NCBI RefSeq assembly: GCF_025151215.1
Contig: NZ_CP102286.1
Coordinates: forward strand, 1,984,001 to 2,048,000
Source of the DNA: Parabacteroides merdae ATCC 43184
Lineage (GTDB): Bacteria; Bacteroidota; Bacteroidia; Bacteroidales; Tannerellaceae
Reading direction: 5' to 3'
Length of the DNA: 64,000 nucleotides
Below the pieces are notes generated by a model. That model saw only the letters and a program-made list of their open reading frames with translations, had not been told where the DNA came from and did not search any database. Both the position numbers and the translations under genes were made by a program. Position 1 is the first letter of the stretch. Every line of letters begins with the position of its first letter. Positions 42,403 to 50,518 of the stretch are shown here, piece by piece.

Positions 42403-43692
42403 TTAATCAACCTTAAATTTCATAAACCATGCTTCATTGAACGTATAATTCACTGTAAAACGAAAATACTGTTCATCAATCATGTTCATCTTCACTTCCG
42501 GTTTCTTTTTCACATACTCAAACGATATGTTAATCAACGAACGGTTATCAATTAACGGCAATCCCAGACCAAGGCTTGCTCCGATCTCGTTATAACCGTC
42601 TCCGGAAGGATTGGCATCTGTCCGGTTCATACGCAAATAAGAATTGCCATAATGGACACCTGCGCGATAACGAATCCTGCTGAAATATGATTTGCGCATA
42701 TAATCCGGTATATATTCGCCACCAACCGCTACCCGATAACGATTCTTGAAATTATCTTTCTCCCCAAAGTAAGGCATTTTTCCCCAATCCTCATAGGAAA
42801 AATCGGCTGCTAACGTTAATTTATTTTGTTTCACATAAGAAAGCCCCACTCCATACGAATTAGGCAACGCAAACGCTTTCCCGCTGATAGTATCAGACTG
42901 AAGCACTTCTCCATCTGAACCAGAAGATGTATAAGACTGAGTCAATTGATAGGATTTTGCATGCAAACTTTTTTTAGGAGAAAAAACAAGACCTAACGTC
43001 ACACTCTCCGTCTTGCTTAACGGATGTGTGTACTGCAATCCGAAATCCATTTTCAGGTCACGCACCCTCAATTCCTGGTTACGGTTCGTATTATATGCTC
43101 CTGTTCCTTCACCACTCATGATTACAACTTGTTCATGCTTGATATTCCCAAACAGGAAACCGAAATTGGCTCCCACGGCTAAACGTTTTTTCCAGATATC
43201 AATAGAGACACCTCCATAGAAATCACTCAAACCGCCTGAGCCGTTATAAGTTTCCGTAAATGTAACTCCTTCGTCGTTACGCAAAGCACCAAACTTATAA
43301 CCGACATAAGAATAAGGCAACAAACCGAAACTCAAGGCTATCCGGCGATGAATCGGAAACTGCATTGCAATATATTCCACGTTTCCGTTGATATCGTTCT
43401 GACGGGCATTTCCGTCATCAAACCACGACAACTGACCGGCTACACCAAAATCAAAGAGAAATGTCAGGGAGTCCATGCAACTGTATGATGCCGGGTTCAT
43501 CGGATTTATTTGTTTCGGCGAACGTAATCCGTAACCAACACCGCCCATGGCTCGACCTGCGCCGAACGAACGTTCTCCCAAATCACCATACCCGAAACGG
43601 GTATAGGGCGAGTTTGTATTGTTTTGCGCCATCAAAGGCAACAGCATGAATATAAGAACGCTTGTTATTAGTACTTTATTAATCTTCAACAT
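42403..43692 (-). CDS. Outer-membrane beta-barrel protein (429 aa)
   Basis: A signal peptide (about residues 1-22, ending PLMAQ) leads into NNTNSPYTRFGYGDLGERSF, then an alternating hydrophobic/polar pattern typical of outer-membrane beta strands, ending in RFTVNYTFNEAWFMKFKVD. The pattern resembles FadL/OmpP1-like barrels of Bacteroidetes with glycine-rich first strands (GAGRAMGGVGYGLRSP). No transport substrate can be named. Its ATG overlaps the end of coaX by 14 bases, so it is in the coaX - barrel - TPR - lptC - CNNM operon. Confidence 0.78.
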   Translation of the reverse strand: MLKINKVLITSVLIFMLLPLMAQNNTNSPYTRFGYGDLGERSFGAGRAMGGVGYGLRSPKQINPMNPASYSCMDSLTFLFDFGVAGQLSWFDDGNARQNDINGNVEYIAMQFPIHRRIALSFGLLPYSYVGYKFGALRNDEGVTFTETYNGSGGLSDFYGGVSIDIWKKRLAVGANFGFLFGNIKHEQVVIMSGEGTGAYNTNRNQELRVRDLKMDFGLQYTHPLSKTESVTLGLVFSPKKSLHAKSYQLTQSYTSSGSDGEVLQSDTISGKAFALPNSYGVGLSYVKQNKLTLAADFSYEDWGKMPYFGEKDNFKNRYRVAVGGEYIPDYMRKSYFSRIRYRAGVHYGNSYLRMNRTDANPSGDGYNEIGASLGLGLPLIDNRSLINISFEYVKKKPEVKMNMIDEQYFRFTVNYTFNEAWFMKFKVD

Positions 43693-44407
43693 TATACTCT
43701 AAGATTCTGTTTAATCCTGTCAACACTAAATTAATGTCTGCAAAGATGGAGTTTTTTAGTCGTCTTTCAAAATAAAACGAATGACCGCCTGTTAAAAAAA
43801 CCAAAAGGTTAGGATATTTTAGCCGAAGCATTTCGATATACCCATCCATCTCGCACACTATACCATTTACTACTCCAGCCTGGATGGCTGTTTCCGTATC
43901 CGTTCCGACCAAAGGAATGTATTCCTGCTCGACAACCAAAGGCAATTTCTCCGTAAACAGGTTCAATGCTCTGAACCGGGTTGTCATTCCAGGTGAAATA
44001 TTCCCTCCTAAATAAGAACCGGAAGCATCGATCAGTTCATATGTAATAGCTGTTCCGGCGTCAATCACCAGCAAATCCTTTCCTGGTTGCAGGTAATTAG
44101 CCCCGACAGCGGCAGCCAGCCGGTCTTTACCCAACGTTTTAGGCGTTTTATATTGCACCTTGATCGGAAGAGATACCGTTTCGTCCAAAAACACAAAATT
44201 CCGAAGATTGCTTCCCAGGTATTCAACCAATTCGTCATCTTTATCTATCACTGTCGAGAATATCCCTTTCGTCAGCGGGTACTTCTTAAAGATAGAAGAG
44301 ACAACCTCCACGTCGAATTTCTTAAACACAAAAGAAGCCTCCATATGCCTCTTATTGTATACAGCCACTTTCGATGATGTGTTTCCTTGTTCTATAATGA
44401 GATTCAC
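43679..44407 (-). CDS. coaX: Type III pantothenate kinase CoaX
   Basis: A 242-residue kinase catalysing the first step of coenzyme A synthesis. The start is a GTG at 44407 giving (V/M)NLIIEQGNTSSKVAVY, which fits CoaX; a longer frame to 44533 has unrelated hydrophobic residues. The ATP-binding region has E-Q-G-N-T where most relatives have D-x-G-N-T; KTLGKDRLAAAVGAN, VIDAGTAITYELID with the catalytic Asp, and GGNISPGMTTRFRALN are present. Type III enzymes are not feedback-inhibited by CoA. It is first of the operon that runs on to the barrel protein, TPR, LptC and CNNM genes. Confidence 0.92.
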   Translation of the reverse strand: MNLIIEQGNTSSKVAVYNKRHMEASFVFKKFDVEVVSSIFKKYPLTKGIFSTVIDKDDELVEYLGSNLRNFVFLDETVSLPIKVQYKTPKTLGKDRLAAAVGANYLQPGKDLLVIDAGTAITYELIDASGSYLGGNISPGMTTRFRALNLFTEKLPLVVEQEYIPLVGTDTETAIQAGVVNGIVCEMDGYIEMLRLKYPNLLVFLTGGHSFYFERRLKNSIFADINLVLTGLNRILEYNVED

Positions 44408-44474
44408 GTGTCTGAATTTTTCCGCAAAGAAAAACAAAAATGATGAGATAACAGACATATCGAAGGCACAAAGT

Positions 44475-44510
44475 ATAAAAAACAGGAAAGGAATGACTTC
44501 CTCTCCTGTT
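44475..44510 (-). terminator. Terminator after beta-galactosidase gene
   Basis: On the minus strand AACAGGAGAGGAA and TTCCTTTCCTGTT form a 13-base stem (one mismatch) followed by TTTTTTAT, 24 bases past the gene. Confidence 0.8.
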
Positions 44511-44533
44511 CCATCACATAATATAAAGTTCAA

Positions 44534-47500
44534 TTAATCAGCCAGAATCACCAATTCAGCACCCGATGCAAAATCCTGTCCGCGCTGCTCGCTCAATGCT
44601 GTAAAACGGATATAGCGGGCTTTGACCGGCTGATCGAACAGCACTTTCTTTTCCTTCTGGTTATTTTCAAAAGTACCTTTCAAGACCGGTTCACCCCAGT
44701 TTTTACCATCCAGGCTGACACTAATCGAATAATCCTTGACATGACCATTCGATCCGTCCTGCCGGGGAAGGAATGAAAAACCTTTAATCTGTTTTACTTC
44801 CCCTGCATCCAAATCCACCCAATGCGGATATTTGGCAACGGTAACGGAAAACATCGTATGCCAGATCGTATTCGGATCACCATCCGTCAGGTTCTTGGCA
44901 TCTCCGTAACCGGACTCTTCGCTGCTTGTATAGACCACTTCCGTCTGAATACTCTCGATCTTGCTGAAAGAAGCCGTTGCATTGATTTTCGGATTATCTT
45001 TAAACCAGGCTTTTACGGTACCACCATTGCGGAACGGTATGGCTTCCGAATATTCCTTCGCTTTTCCTTTCCCGTCGGCCGTATAGCAAATCACAGCGTC
45101 TTTACGAGCCGATGAGAGCTCAACGGATCCGGCGCGATTACGCATGATTGTCAACGGCATTTCTCCGGCGGGTGCAACATTTGCCGTAACGGTTACATCT
45201 TTTCCGGCAGGACGGATTATAAAGCCCATGTCATGATGTCCGGCAAAGACGCGATCCTGTTCCAACGGTCCGCCTTGTCCGCAACTGTTACCACCCAACC
45301 CGGTCACAGCCGCATCCAAATGCAGATACGTATCCCCTGCAACCGGCAACTGGTAGGGATGAGAAGCCAGAATCAAATCCAACGCAGAATATTGAAGAGC
45401 CGATACAGACAAACGGTCGGTAGCCACAAACACAGCACCCTCGCCATCCGGATCGGTCAGGGCACACCAGCGTACATCCTCGTGGTTGCCCATATCTTGC
45501 GGTTTCGGGAAATTCACAAACTCGCCAGCCACCGTATTCCTATGCTGTTCGATAAACTGTCCGCTCTTGCGGTCAGCATAGTTATCGATCGGGCCACGTC
45601 CGTAATAAGTGAAGTCTGCATACTGCTGCGGGATTTTCATTACATATCCTAGGCGTGGCAATACCAGACTCGGACGGTTAGAAGTGATGCTCGACTGCAA
45701 CTCGACAGACCCGTCAGGATAAACGGTCCAGATTTGATTCGTCGTAAACTTGAAATCATTTTCCCCGAATCTCCTATCTGTCAGTTCCTCTATACTATTT
45801 TTTCCCGTACTGGTTCCACCTTTGATCTTAGCACCGTTCGGCGCCTGCGATTCGACAGTGAAAGCCAAGACGACCGTACCGTCGTTTCTTTCCAAAACCG
45901 TACTATTCGTTGCCCGATGTTGCAGGTTATGCAAGCCGTGTTCAAACCACTGCGAATAGAACCAGTTGTCGTTATTGGTAAAAGCACGCAAAGCATCGAG
46001 CTTCGGACCATTTCCATCGGCTATAATCGTCTTGCCTCCGTAGGCCAGGCTGTAAATCGTACCCGTCTCCATATCGAACTTAGCAACGAAACCGTCACCA
46101 CTCACCGTTTTAATCGAAGTATCCGATTTATCCAACTTCACCTTTCCGGCAGAAGCCGTCACGGCACTGATGGAAGGACGCGCCATAGCTTCCTGCAACA
46201 AAATTTGTTCCTCCGCCGTCACAAATCCTTTTTCAGCCCACGGCATATCATCTTTAAGAAGGAACTGCACCTTTACAAAATATTCGGAATCATTCTTCAA
46301 CTTGTCAAAAGGCATAGGTATTGACACTTGTGCTTTAGCACGGGCAGGAATCGTTCCGGAATTAACCAAACCGAATCGAATCTCCTTTCCGTCTTCATAA
46401 AGCGACCATCTTATATCATAATCCGAAAGGTCCTTAAAATAGTATTTATTGAATATCTCAAAAAGTCCCTTCCTGACATCGACCGCTTTCACACCAATAT
46501 GCTGATAGACTTTCTTCACTTCATAATACTGCGGTTTCGGTTCCAGATCACCGAACACAATGCCATTCATCACGAACTGACCGTCATTCGGAGTATCACC
46601 GAAATCCCCACCGTATGCCAGATATCGCTTACCGGTCTTTTTATCATAGTTATACATCGACTGGTCCACCCAATCCCAGATAGCACCGCCACAGAAAAAA
46701 TTTGTCGATTCTATCGCTTCCCAGTAATCCACCAGGTTACCGCAGGCGTTCCCCATCGAATGAGCATATTCGGAAATATGGAACGGGTATTTGATATCAT
46801 AATCACCTTTCACCGCACCACGCGTCCAGCCAATAGACGGATACTGGTTCGACCCCATATCCACTATATCATTATTACGTTCATATTGGACGGGACGGGA
46901 TTTATCCACCTGCTTCAACGCATCATAAGCAGCCACGAAGTTTTCACCAGGTCCCGCCTCGTTACCCAACGACCAGATCACGATAGACGGGTTGTTGATA
47001 TTAGCATGAACCATCTCCATCACACGTGCGACATGCGCCTTTTTCCATTCTACCGGATGTGAAAGGGAGGCGGCCCCGTAATAATATTCATGCGACTCGA
47101 TATTGGCTTCGTCTTCCAGATAAAGACCATATTTATTACATAAGAAATACCAGTAAGGATCATCCGGATAATGCGAATTACGCACATGGTTGATATTGGC
47201 ACGTTTCATCAGCATCACCTCTTTTTCCATCATATCGCGCGTGATGGCATGTCCGACCGCCGGATTCGATTCATGACGGTTCACGCCTTTCAGCTTGACA
47301 GTCTTACCATTTATATAATAGTAACGTCCCGCCAGCCCGAATTCATCTTCTTCAGCCGGTGTATCCTTGATCTCGACCTTACGGAACCCGACGATCGTAG
47401 AGGTTGTCTCCACCACTTTCCCTTTAGCATTCTTCAACTCTGCAACCAGCGTATAGCGATATGGGAACTCTGCCGACCATTTCCGGGGAGCTTTTACATT

Positions 47501-48565
47501 CAAGACAGCTTTCGTGGTCTGTATCTGTCCGGGATTTACCACATCCACCGCTGCCGAAACAAGCACATTTTCCACTTTGACGTTTTCATCCGAATACAAC
47601 TCATTGGCATACAACGCATATTCCAGTTTATATCCCTTCGCAACCTTTTTATCCAAGTTGCATACATCGGCCGAGATTGCCAGCGAACCATCCGTATAAG
47701 TCACATCCAAATCCGGAATCGCCACCAAATCGCGCACATACACTTTCGGAACCGAATACAGAGCGACCGTCCGGAAGATACCCGGCAGGCGGAACATATC
47801 CTGCGCTTCCAGAAAAGAACCGTCGGAACTGCGATATACTTCAGCGGCCACCACATTCGTCCCTTTACGGAGGTAAGGAGTGATGTTGAAATTAGCCGTA
47901 TTGCGGGAGTTTTTGGAAAAACCGACATATTGACCGTTGATCCAGAGATAAAAGAAAGAATCGACTCCATCGAAACTGATAAAAACTTCGCGTCCGTCCC
48001 AATCCTGCGGTATCTCGAAATTACGACGGAAAGAACCGACTTCATTCCGGTGCTTGTAAGTCGTCCAGTTTGCTGGCGGAGTACGCATCACACCTCCGCG
48101 CCAGTCATCGACCGCCACTTTATGCTGGAAGATTACCGGCTGGTTCACATAGATCGGAACTCCATATTTCAGGCTACCGTCTTTCTGGACTCCATAAATA
48201 TTCCAACTGGAAGGAACCGGGATATTATCCCAGCCGGATACATCAAACTCCGTCTTATAGAAGTCTTTCGGCCGTGAATCGGGATCAGGCGCCCAATTGA
48301 ACTTCCAGTCTCCATCCAAAGACTGCCAAAATTTACTGTTTTCCGGTAATACCTTACGAGCGCTTTCCACATCCTGGAAAGGGAAAATATAAGCATGCGG
48401 TTGTTCTTTGTTCAGAGCCAGGTTCTCAGGCGACTCCCACTCTTTACCGGTCGGTGCTTCCATCGGTCCGTAACTAAATCCCCCAAGCGGCAATTGATCA
48501 GCCATGCTATAGAAAGAAGCACAGCAAAGCGCTAAGGCTAACGAGATTTTTTTCATGATGTTCAT
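44534..48565 (-). CDS. Secreted GH2 beta-galactosidase with C-terminal carbohydrate-binding domains
   Basis: A 1343-residue exported enzyme (signal about residues 4-22, ISLALALCCASFYSMADQ). Residues 60-420 are the GH2 sugar-binding and immunoglobulin-like domains; the TIM barrel carries the acid/base Glu in SLGNEAGPG (about 535) and the nucleophile Glu in HISEYAHSMGN (about 595). A small-chain beta-galactosidase domain follows to about 1110, then a CHB_HEX-like module (SARKDAVICYTADGKGKA) and an F5/8 type C (discoidin) module (about 1200-1343). LacZ-type enzymes are about 1020 residues, so about 300 residues are added. It probably removes terminal beta-galactose from host or dietary glycans in the periplasm. 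No SusC/SusD genes accompany it, so it is a lone gene rather than part of a polysaccharide locus. The ATG three codons later is also possible. Confidence 0.93.
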   Translation of the reverse strand: MNIMKKISLALALCCASFYSMADQLPLGGFSYGPMEAPTGKEWESPENLALNKEQPHAYIFPFQDVESARKVLPENSKFWQSLDGDWKFNWAPDPDSRPKDFYKTEFDVSGWDNIPVPSSWNIYGVQKDGSLKYGVPIYVNQPVIFQHKVAVDDWRGGVMRTPPANWTTYKHRNEVGSFRRNFEIPQDWDGREVFISFDGVDSFFYLWINGQYVGFSKNSRNTANFNITPYLRKGTNVVAAEVYRSSDGSFLEAQDMFRLPGIFRTVALYSVPKVYVRDLVAIPDLDVTYTDGSLAISADVCNLDKKVAKGYKLEYALYANELYSDENVKVENVLVSAAVDVVNPGQIQTTKAVLNVKAPRKWSAEFPYRYTLVAELKNAKGKVVETTSTIVGFRKVEIKDTPAEEDEFGLAGRYYYINGKTVKLKGVNRHESNPAVGHAITRDMMEKEVMLMKRANINHVRNSHYPDDPYWYFLCNKYGLYLEDEANIESHEYYYGAASLSHPVEWKKAHVARVMEMVHANINNPSIVIWSLGNEAGPGENFVAAYDALKQVDKSRPVQYERNNDIVDMGSNQYPSIGWTRGAVKGDYDIKYPFHISEYAHSMGNACGNLVDYWEAIESTNFFCGGAIWDWVDQSMYNYDKKTGKRYLAYGGDFGDTPNDGQFVMNGIVFGDLEPKPQYYEVKKVYQHIGVKAVDVRKGLFEIFNKYYFKDLSDYDIRWSLYEDGKEIRFGLVNSGTIPARAKAQVSIPMPFDKLKNDSEYFVKVQFLLKDDMPWAEKGFVTAEEQILLQEAMARPSISAVTASAGKVKLDKSDTSIKTVSGDGFVAKFDMETGTIYSLAYGGKTIIADGNGPKLDALRAFTNNDNWFYSQWFEHGLHNLQHRATNSTVLERNDGTVVLAFTVESQAPNGAKIKGGTSTGKNSIEELTDRRFGENDFKFTTNQIWTVYPDGSVELQSSITSNRPSLVLPRLGYVMKIPQQYADFTYYGRGPIDNYADRKSGQFIEQHRNTVAGEFVNFPKPQDMGNHEDVRWCALTDPDGEGAVFVATDRLSVSALQYSALDLILASHPYQLPVAGDTYLHLDAAVTGLGGNSCGQGGPLEQDRVFAGHHDMGFIIRPAGKDVTVTANVAPAGEMPLTIMRNRAGSVELSSARKDAVICYTADGKGKAKEYSEAIPFRNGGTVKAWFKDNPKINATASFSKIESIQTEVVYTSSEESGYGDAKNLTDGDPNTIWHTMFSVTVAKYPHWVDLDAGEVKQIKGFSFLPRQDGSNGHVKDYSISVSLDGKNWGEPVLKGTFENNQKEKKVLFDQPVKARYIRFTALSEQRGQDFASGAELVILAD

Positions 48566-48622
48566 TTTTAGGAATAATAGATTTTATTTGTGTATTCATT
48601 CTTAGACATGCCAAATCGTTCA

Positions 48623-48630
48623 CAAATATA
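48623..48630 (-). promoter_or_regulatory. -7 box of beta-galactosidase gene
   Basis: TATATTTG on the minus strand, 57 bases upstream of the ATG. The -33 element is poor. Confidence 0.55.
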
Positions 48631-48799
48631 AGAAATTAACACAGCATATAAAAGAACTTCCAGGGCAACCGCACCAAAATTCGGAAATCCCGTTTCCCAT
48701 CCCTGCAAATTACTCTATTATTTTCTGCAAAAACGGCTATAAAATAGGTAAAACCGGATGGTTTTTATTGTCCGGCATGGTACTTTAGTTGCCAGACAT

Positions 48800-48872
48800 C
48801 CCCATGTTGCCATCCTTTACACCCGGGTGTAGAGGGCCGGTACACCCGGGTGTAAAGGATGGCAACACGGGG
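48800..48872. repeat. Long GC-rich inverted repeat with nested palindromes
   Basis: 48806-48831 and 48841-48866 are perfect reverse complements over 26 bases with a nine-base loop; including one mismatch the arms extend to 32 bases (48800-48831 and 48841-48872). The arm contains ACACCCGGGTGT, a 12-base palindrome that therefore occurs twice, and a variant ACACGGGGGTGT follows (48866-48877). There is no T run after it, so it is not an ordinary terminator. Confidence 0.93.
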
Positions 48873-49070
48873 GTGTTTACGGAATTATGTGCTTGTCTTT
48901 GCTAAAAAAAGAGAGGGCTTTTGTGAGATGAAGAACCGTATTTCACCTATTTAATACCTATTATATTCGTTTTTACATTTGTTTATTCGATTATTTTATA
49001 TGTTTTCTCAAAAGCAAAAGAAGGTAACATATTAGCTATCAATTATATAATAAATTCCATATGTTTCAGA

Positions 49071-49166
49071 AGTGATAGAGGAGTGATAGAGGAAAACGTC
49101 CTGTATCACAGCCTCTAACGATTGAATATCAATAACTATAACCTTCGCAGTGATAGAGTGATAGAA
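49071..49166 (+). repeat. GTGATAGAG direct repeats
   Basis: GTGATAGAG occurs at 49072-49080, 49083-49091 and 49150-49158, and GTGATAGAA follows at 49158-49166. The first pair is 11 bases apart, one helical turn, which would suit a DNA-binding protein. One more copy is in the mobile element at 1891-1899. Confidence 0.7.
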
Positions 49167-49252
49167 GGATTTACAAAATGGCTCTTACGCTGTAATGTCT
49201 GTCTTTTCTTAAAATAATCTACATTCCCAATACATTTTCCTCCGGCCTGTCG

Positions 49253-49260
49253 TATATTTG
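49253..49260 (+). promoter_or_regulatory. -7 box of DUF4105 gene
   Basis: TATATTTG, 58 bases upstream of the ATG at 49319. Confidence 0.55.
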
Positions 49261-49318
49261 TAGTTTAATAATTAGAAGCAATGGCAATTCAATTCAGCAT
49301 ACACATAACTTTCTGTTT

Positions 49319-50518
49319 ATGAAAAAAAATATATTCCTACTCTTTCTACTCTTTACCGCCGTCTCGCTTCAGGCGCAATACCCGTTGCTCAGCAAAGATG
49401 CCGAGATCAGCCTATTGACAGTTTCGCCATCGGAAGACGAAGTGTACACGGTCTACGGACATACAGCTTTGCGGGTAAGAGATGCATCGAAAAAACTCGA
49501 TACCGTATTTAATTACGGGATATTCGACTTCTCGAAGCCCAACTTCATCTATCGGTTTGCAAAAGGAGAAACCGATTACAGACTGGCAGCGCAATATACA
49601 CGCGACTTCCTAATCGAATATGAGATGCGGGGAAGCGAAGTCACCGAACAAATCCTGGATATCGATTCCGCAGGAAAAGCACGGATATGGGAAGCGTTGA
49701 TGATCAATAACCGGCCGGAAAACCGCGTATACCGTTATAATTTCTTTTTCGACAATTGTGCGACGAGACCCGCTGCCATCATCGAGAAGCTGGCAGGTGG
49801 AAAAATAGATTATAACGTGCCGTTCAAGCAGCAGACGTTCCGCGATCTCATCAACTACTGTACGCGCAACAAACCCTGGCTTACGTTCGGATGTGACCTG
49901 GCACTTGGCAGTCCGACCGACCGGATCGCGACTCCCCATGAAATGATGTTCCTACCGCCCTACCTGAAAGAAGCGTTCGGTACGGCAACCATTACCGGTG
50001 CAGACGGTTCTCGGAAGGAATTGGTAAGTTCAACCAAAACATTGATAAACGGACTCACCGATGACGTAAAACCGGATACGGGCTTCTTTACGCCGCTTGT
50101 CTGCTGTTGGGCCTTTTTCCTGGTTGTGCTGGCTGTCACATTCGTTGAATGGCGACATAAATCCTATTTCAGGATTGTTGATTGCATCTTGTTTTTCACA
50201 GCTGGAATAGCAGGAATCGTACTGTTTTTCCTGAGTTTCGTTTCGACACATCCATGCGTTTGCCCGAACTGGAATATTATCTGGTTACAACCTTTTGACT
50301 TAGCAGCTGTTATTTTGTTTACAGTAAAAAAGTTAAGAAAGGCCGCATATTATTATCATTTTATTAACTTTGCGGCGCTTACGCTGATGCTGGCTGGCTG
50401 GCATTTCATTCCGCAGCATTTAAATACAGCATTTATCCCGTTGGTAATGAGCCTTTGGCTCCGTTCGGGATATGGCGTTTACAGAAAAATATGGAACATC
50501 GGGTACGAAAAATATTAA
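49319..50518 (+). CDS. DUF4105 / Lnb-type lipoprotein N-acyltransferase candidate
   Basis: A 399-residue exported membrane protein. The signal peptide (MKKNIFLLFLLFTAVSLQAQ) is followed by the DUF4105 domain: VYTVYGHTALRV (conserved His), NYGIFDFSKPNFIYRFAKGE and YRYNFFFDNCATRP with the conserved Cys. From about residue 255 there are four transmembrane helices (for example FFTPLVCCWAFFLVVLAVTF). Members of this family have been proposed as Lnb, the Bacteroides lipoprotein N-acyltransferase, with the His and Cys as catalytic candidates; I recall this and cannot verify it here. That job would fit the many lipoproteins in this window. The next gene starts before its end (50491). Confidence 0.8.
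   Translation: MKKNIFLLFLLFTAVSLQAQYPLLSKDAEISLLTVSPSEDEVYTVYGHTALRVRDASKKLDTVFNYGIFDFSKPNFIYRFAKGETDYRLAAQYTRDFLIEYEMRGSEVTEQILDIDSAGKARIWEALMINNRPENRVYRYNFFFDNCATRPAAIIEKLAGGKIDYNVPFKQQTFRDLINYCTRNKPWLTFGCDLALGSPTDRIATPHEMMFLPPYLKEAFGTATITGADGSRKELVSSTKTLINGLTDDVKPDTGFFTPLVCCWAFFLVVLAVTFVEWRHKSYFRIVDCILFFTAGIAGIVLFFLSFVSTHPCVCPNWNIIWLQPFDLAAVILFTVKKLRKAAYYYHFINFAALTLMLAGWHFIPQHLNTAFIPLVMSLWLRSGYGVYRKIWNIGYEKY

Larger units (their letters stand above)
48631..49252. other. Long non-coding region
   Basis: About 620 bases with no open frame that looks real on either strand. It holds a long GC-rich inverted repeat (48800-48872), a cluster of GTGATAGAG words (49071-49166) and otherwise AT-rich sequence. 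Confidence 0.7.

Noticed and set aside
47171-48277. Long plus-strand frames opposite the beta-galactosidase gene
   Set aside because: They are antisense to a clear GH2 enzyme and their translations are rich in His, Arg and Ile without domain features.
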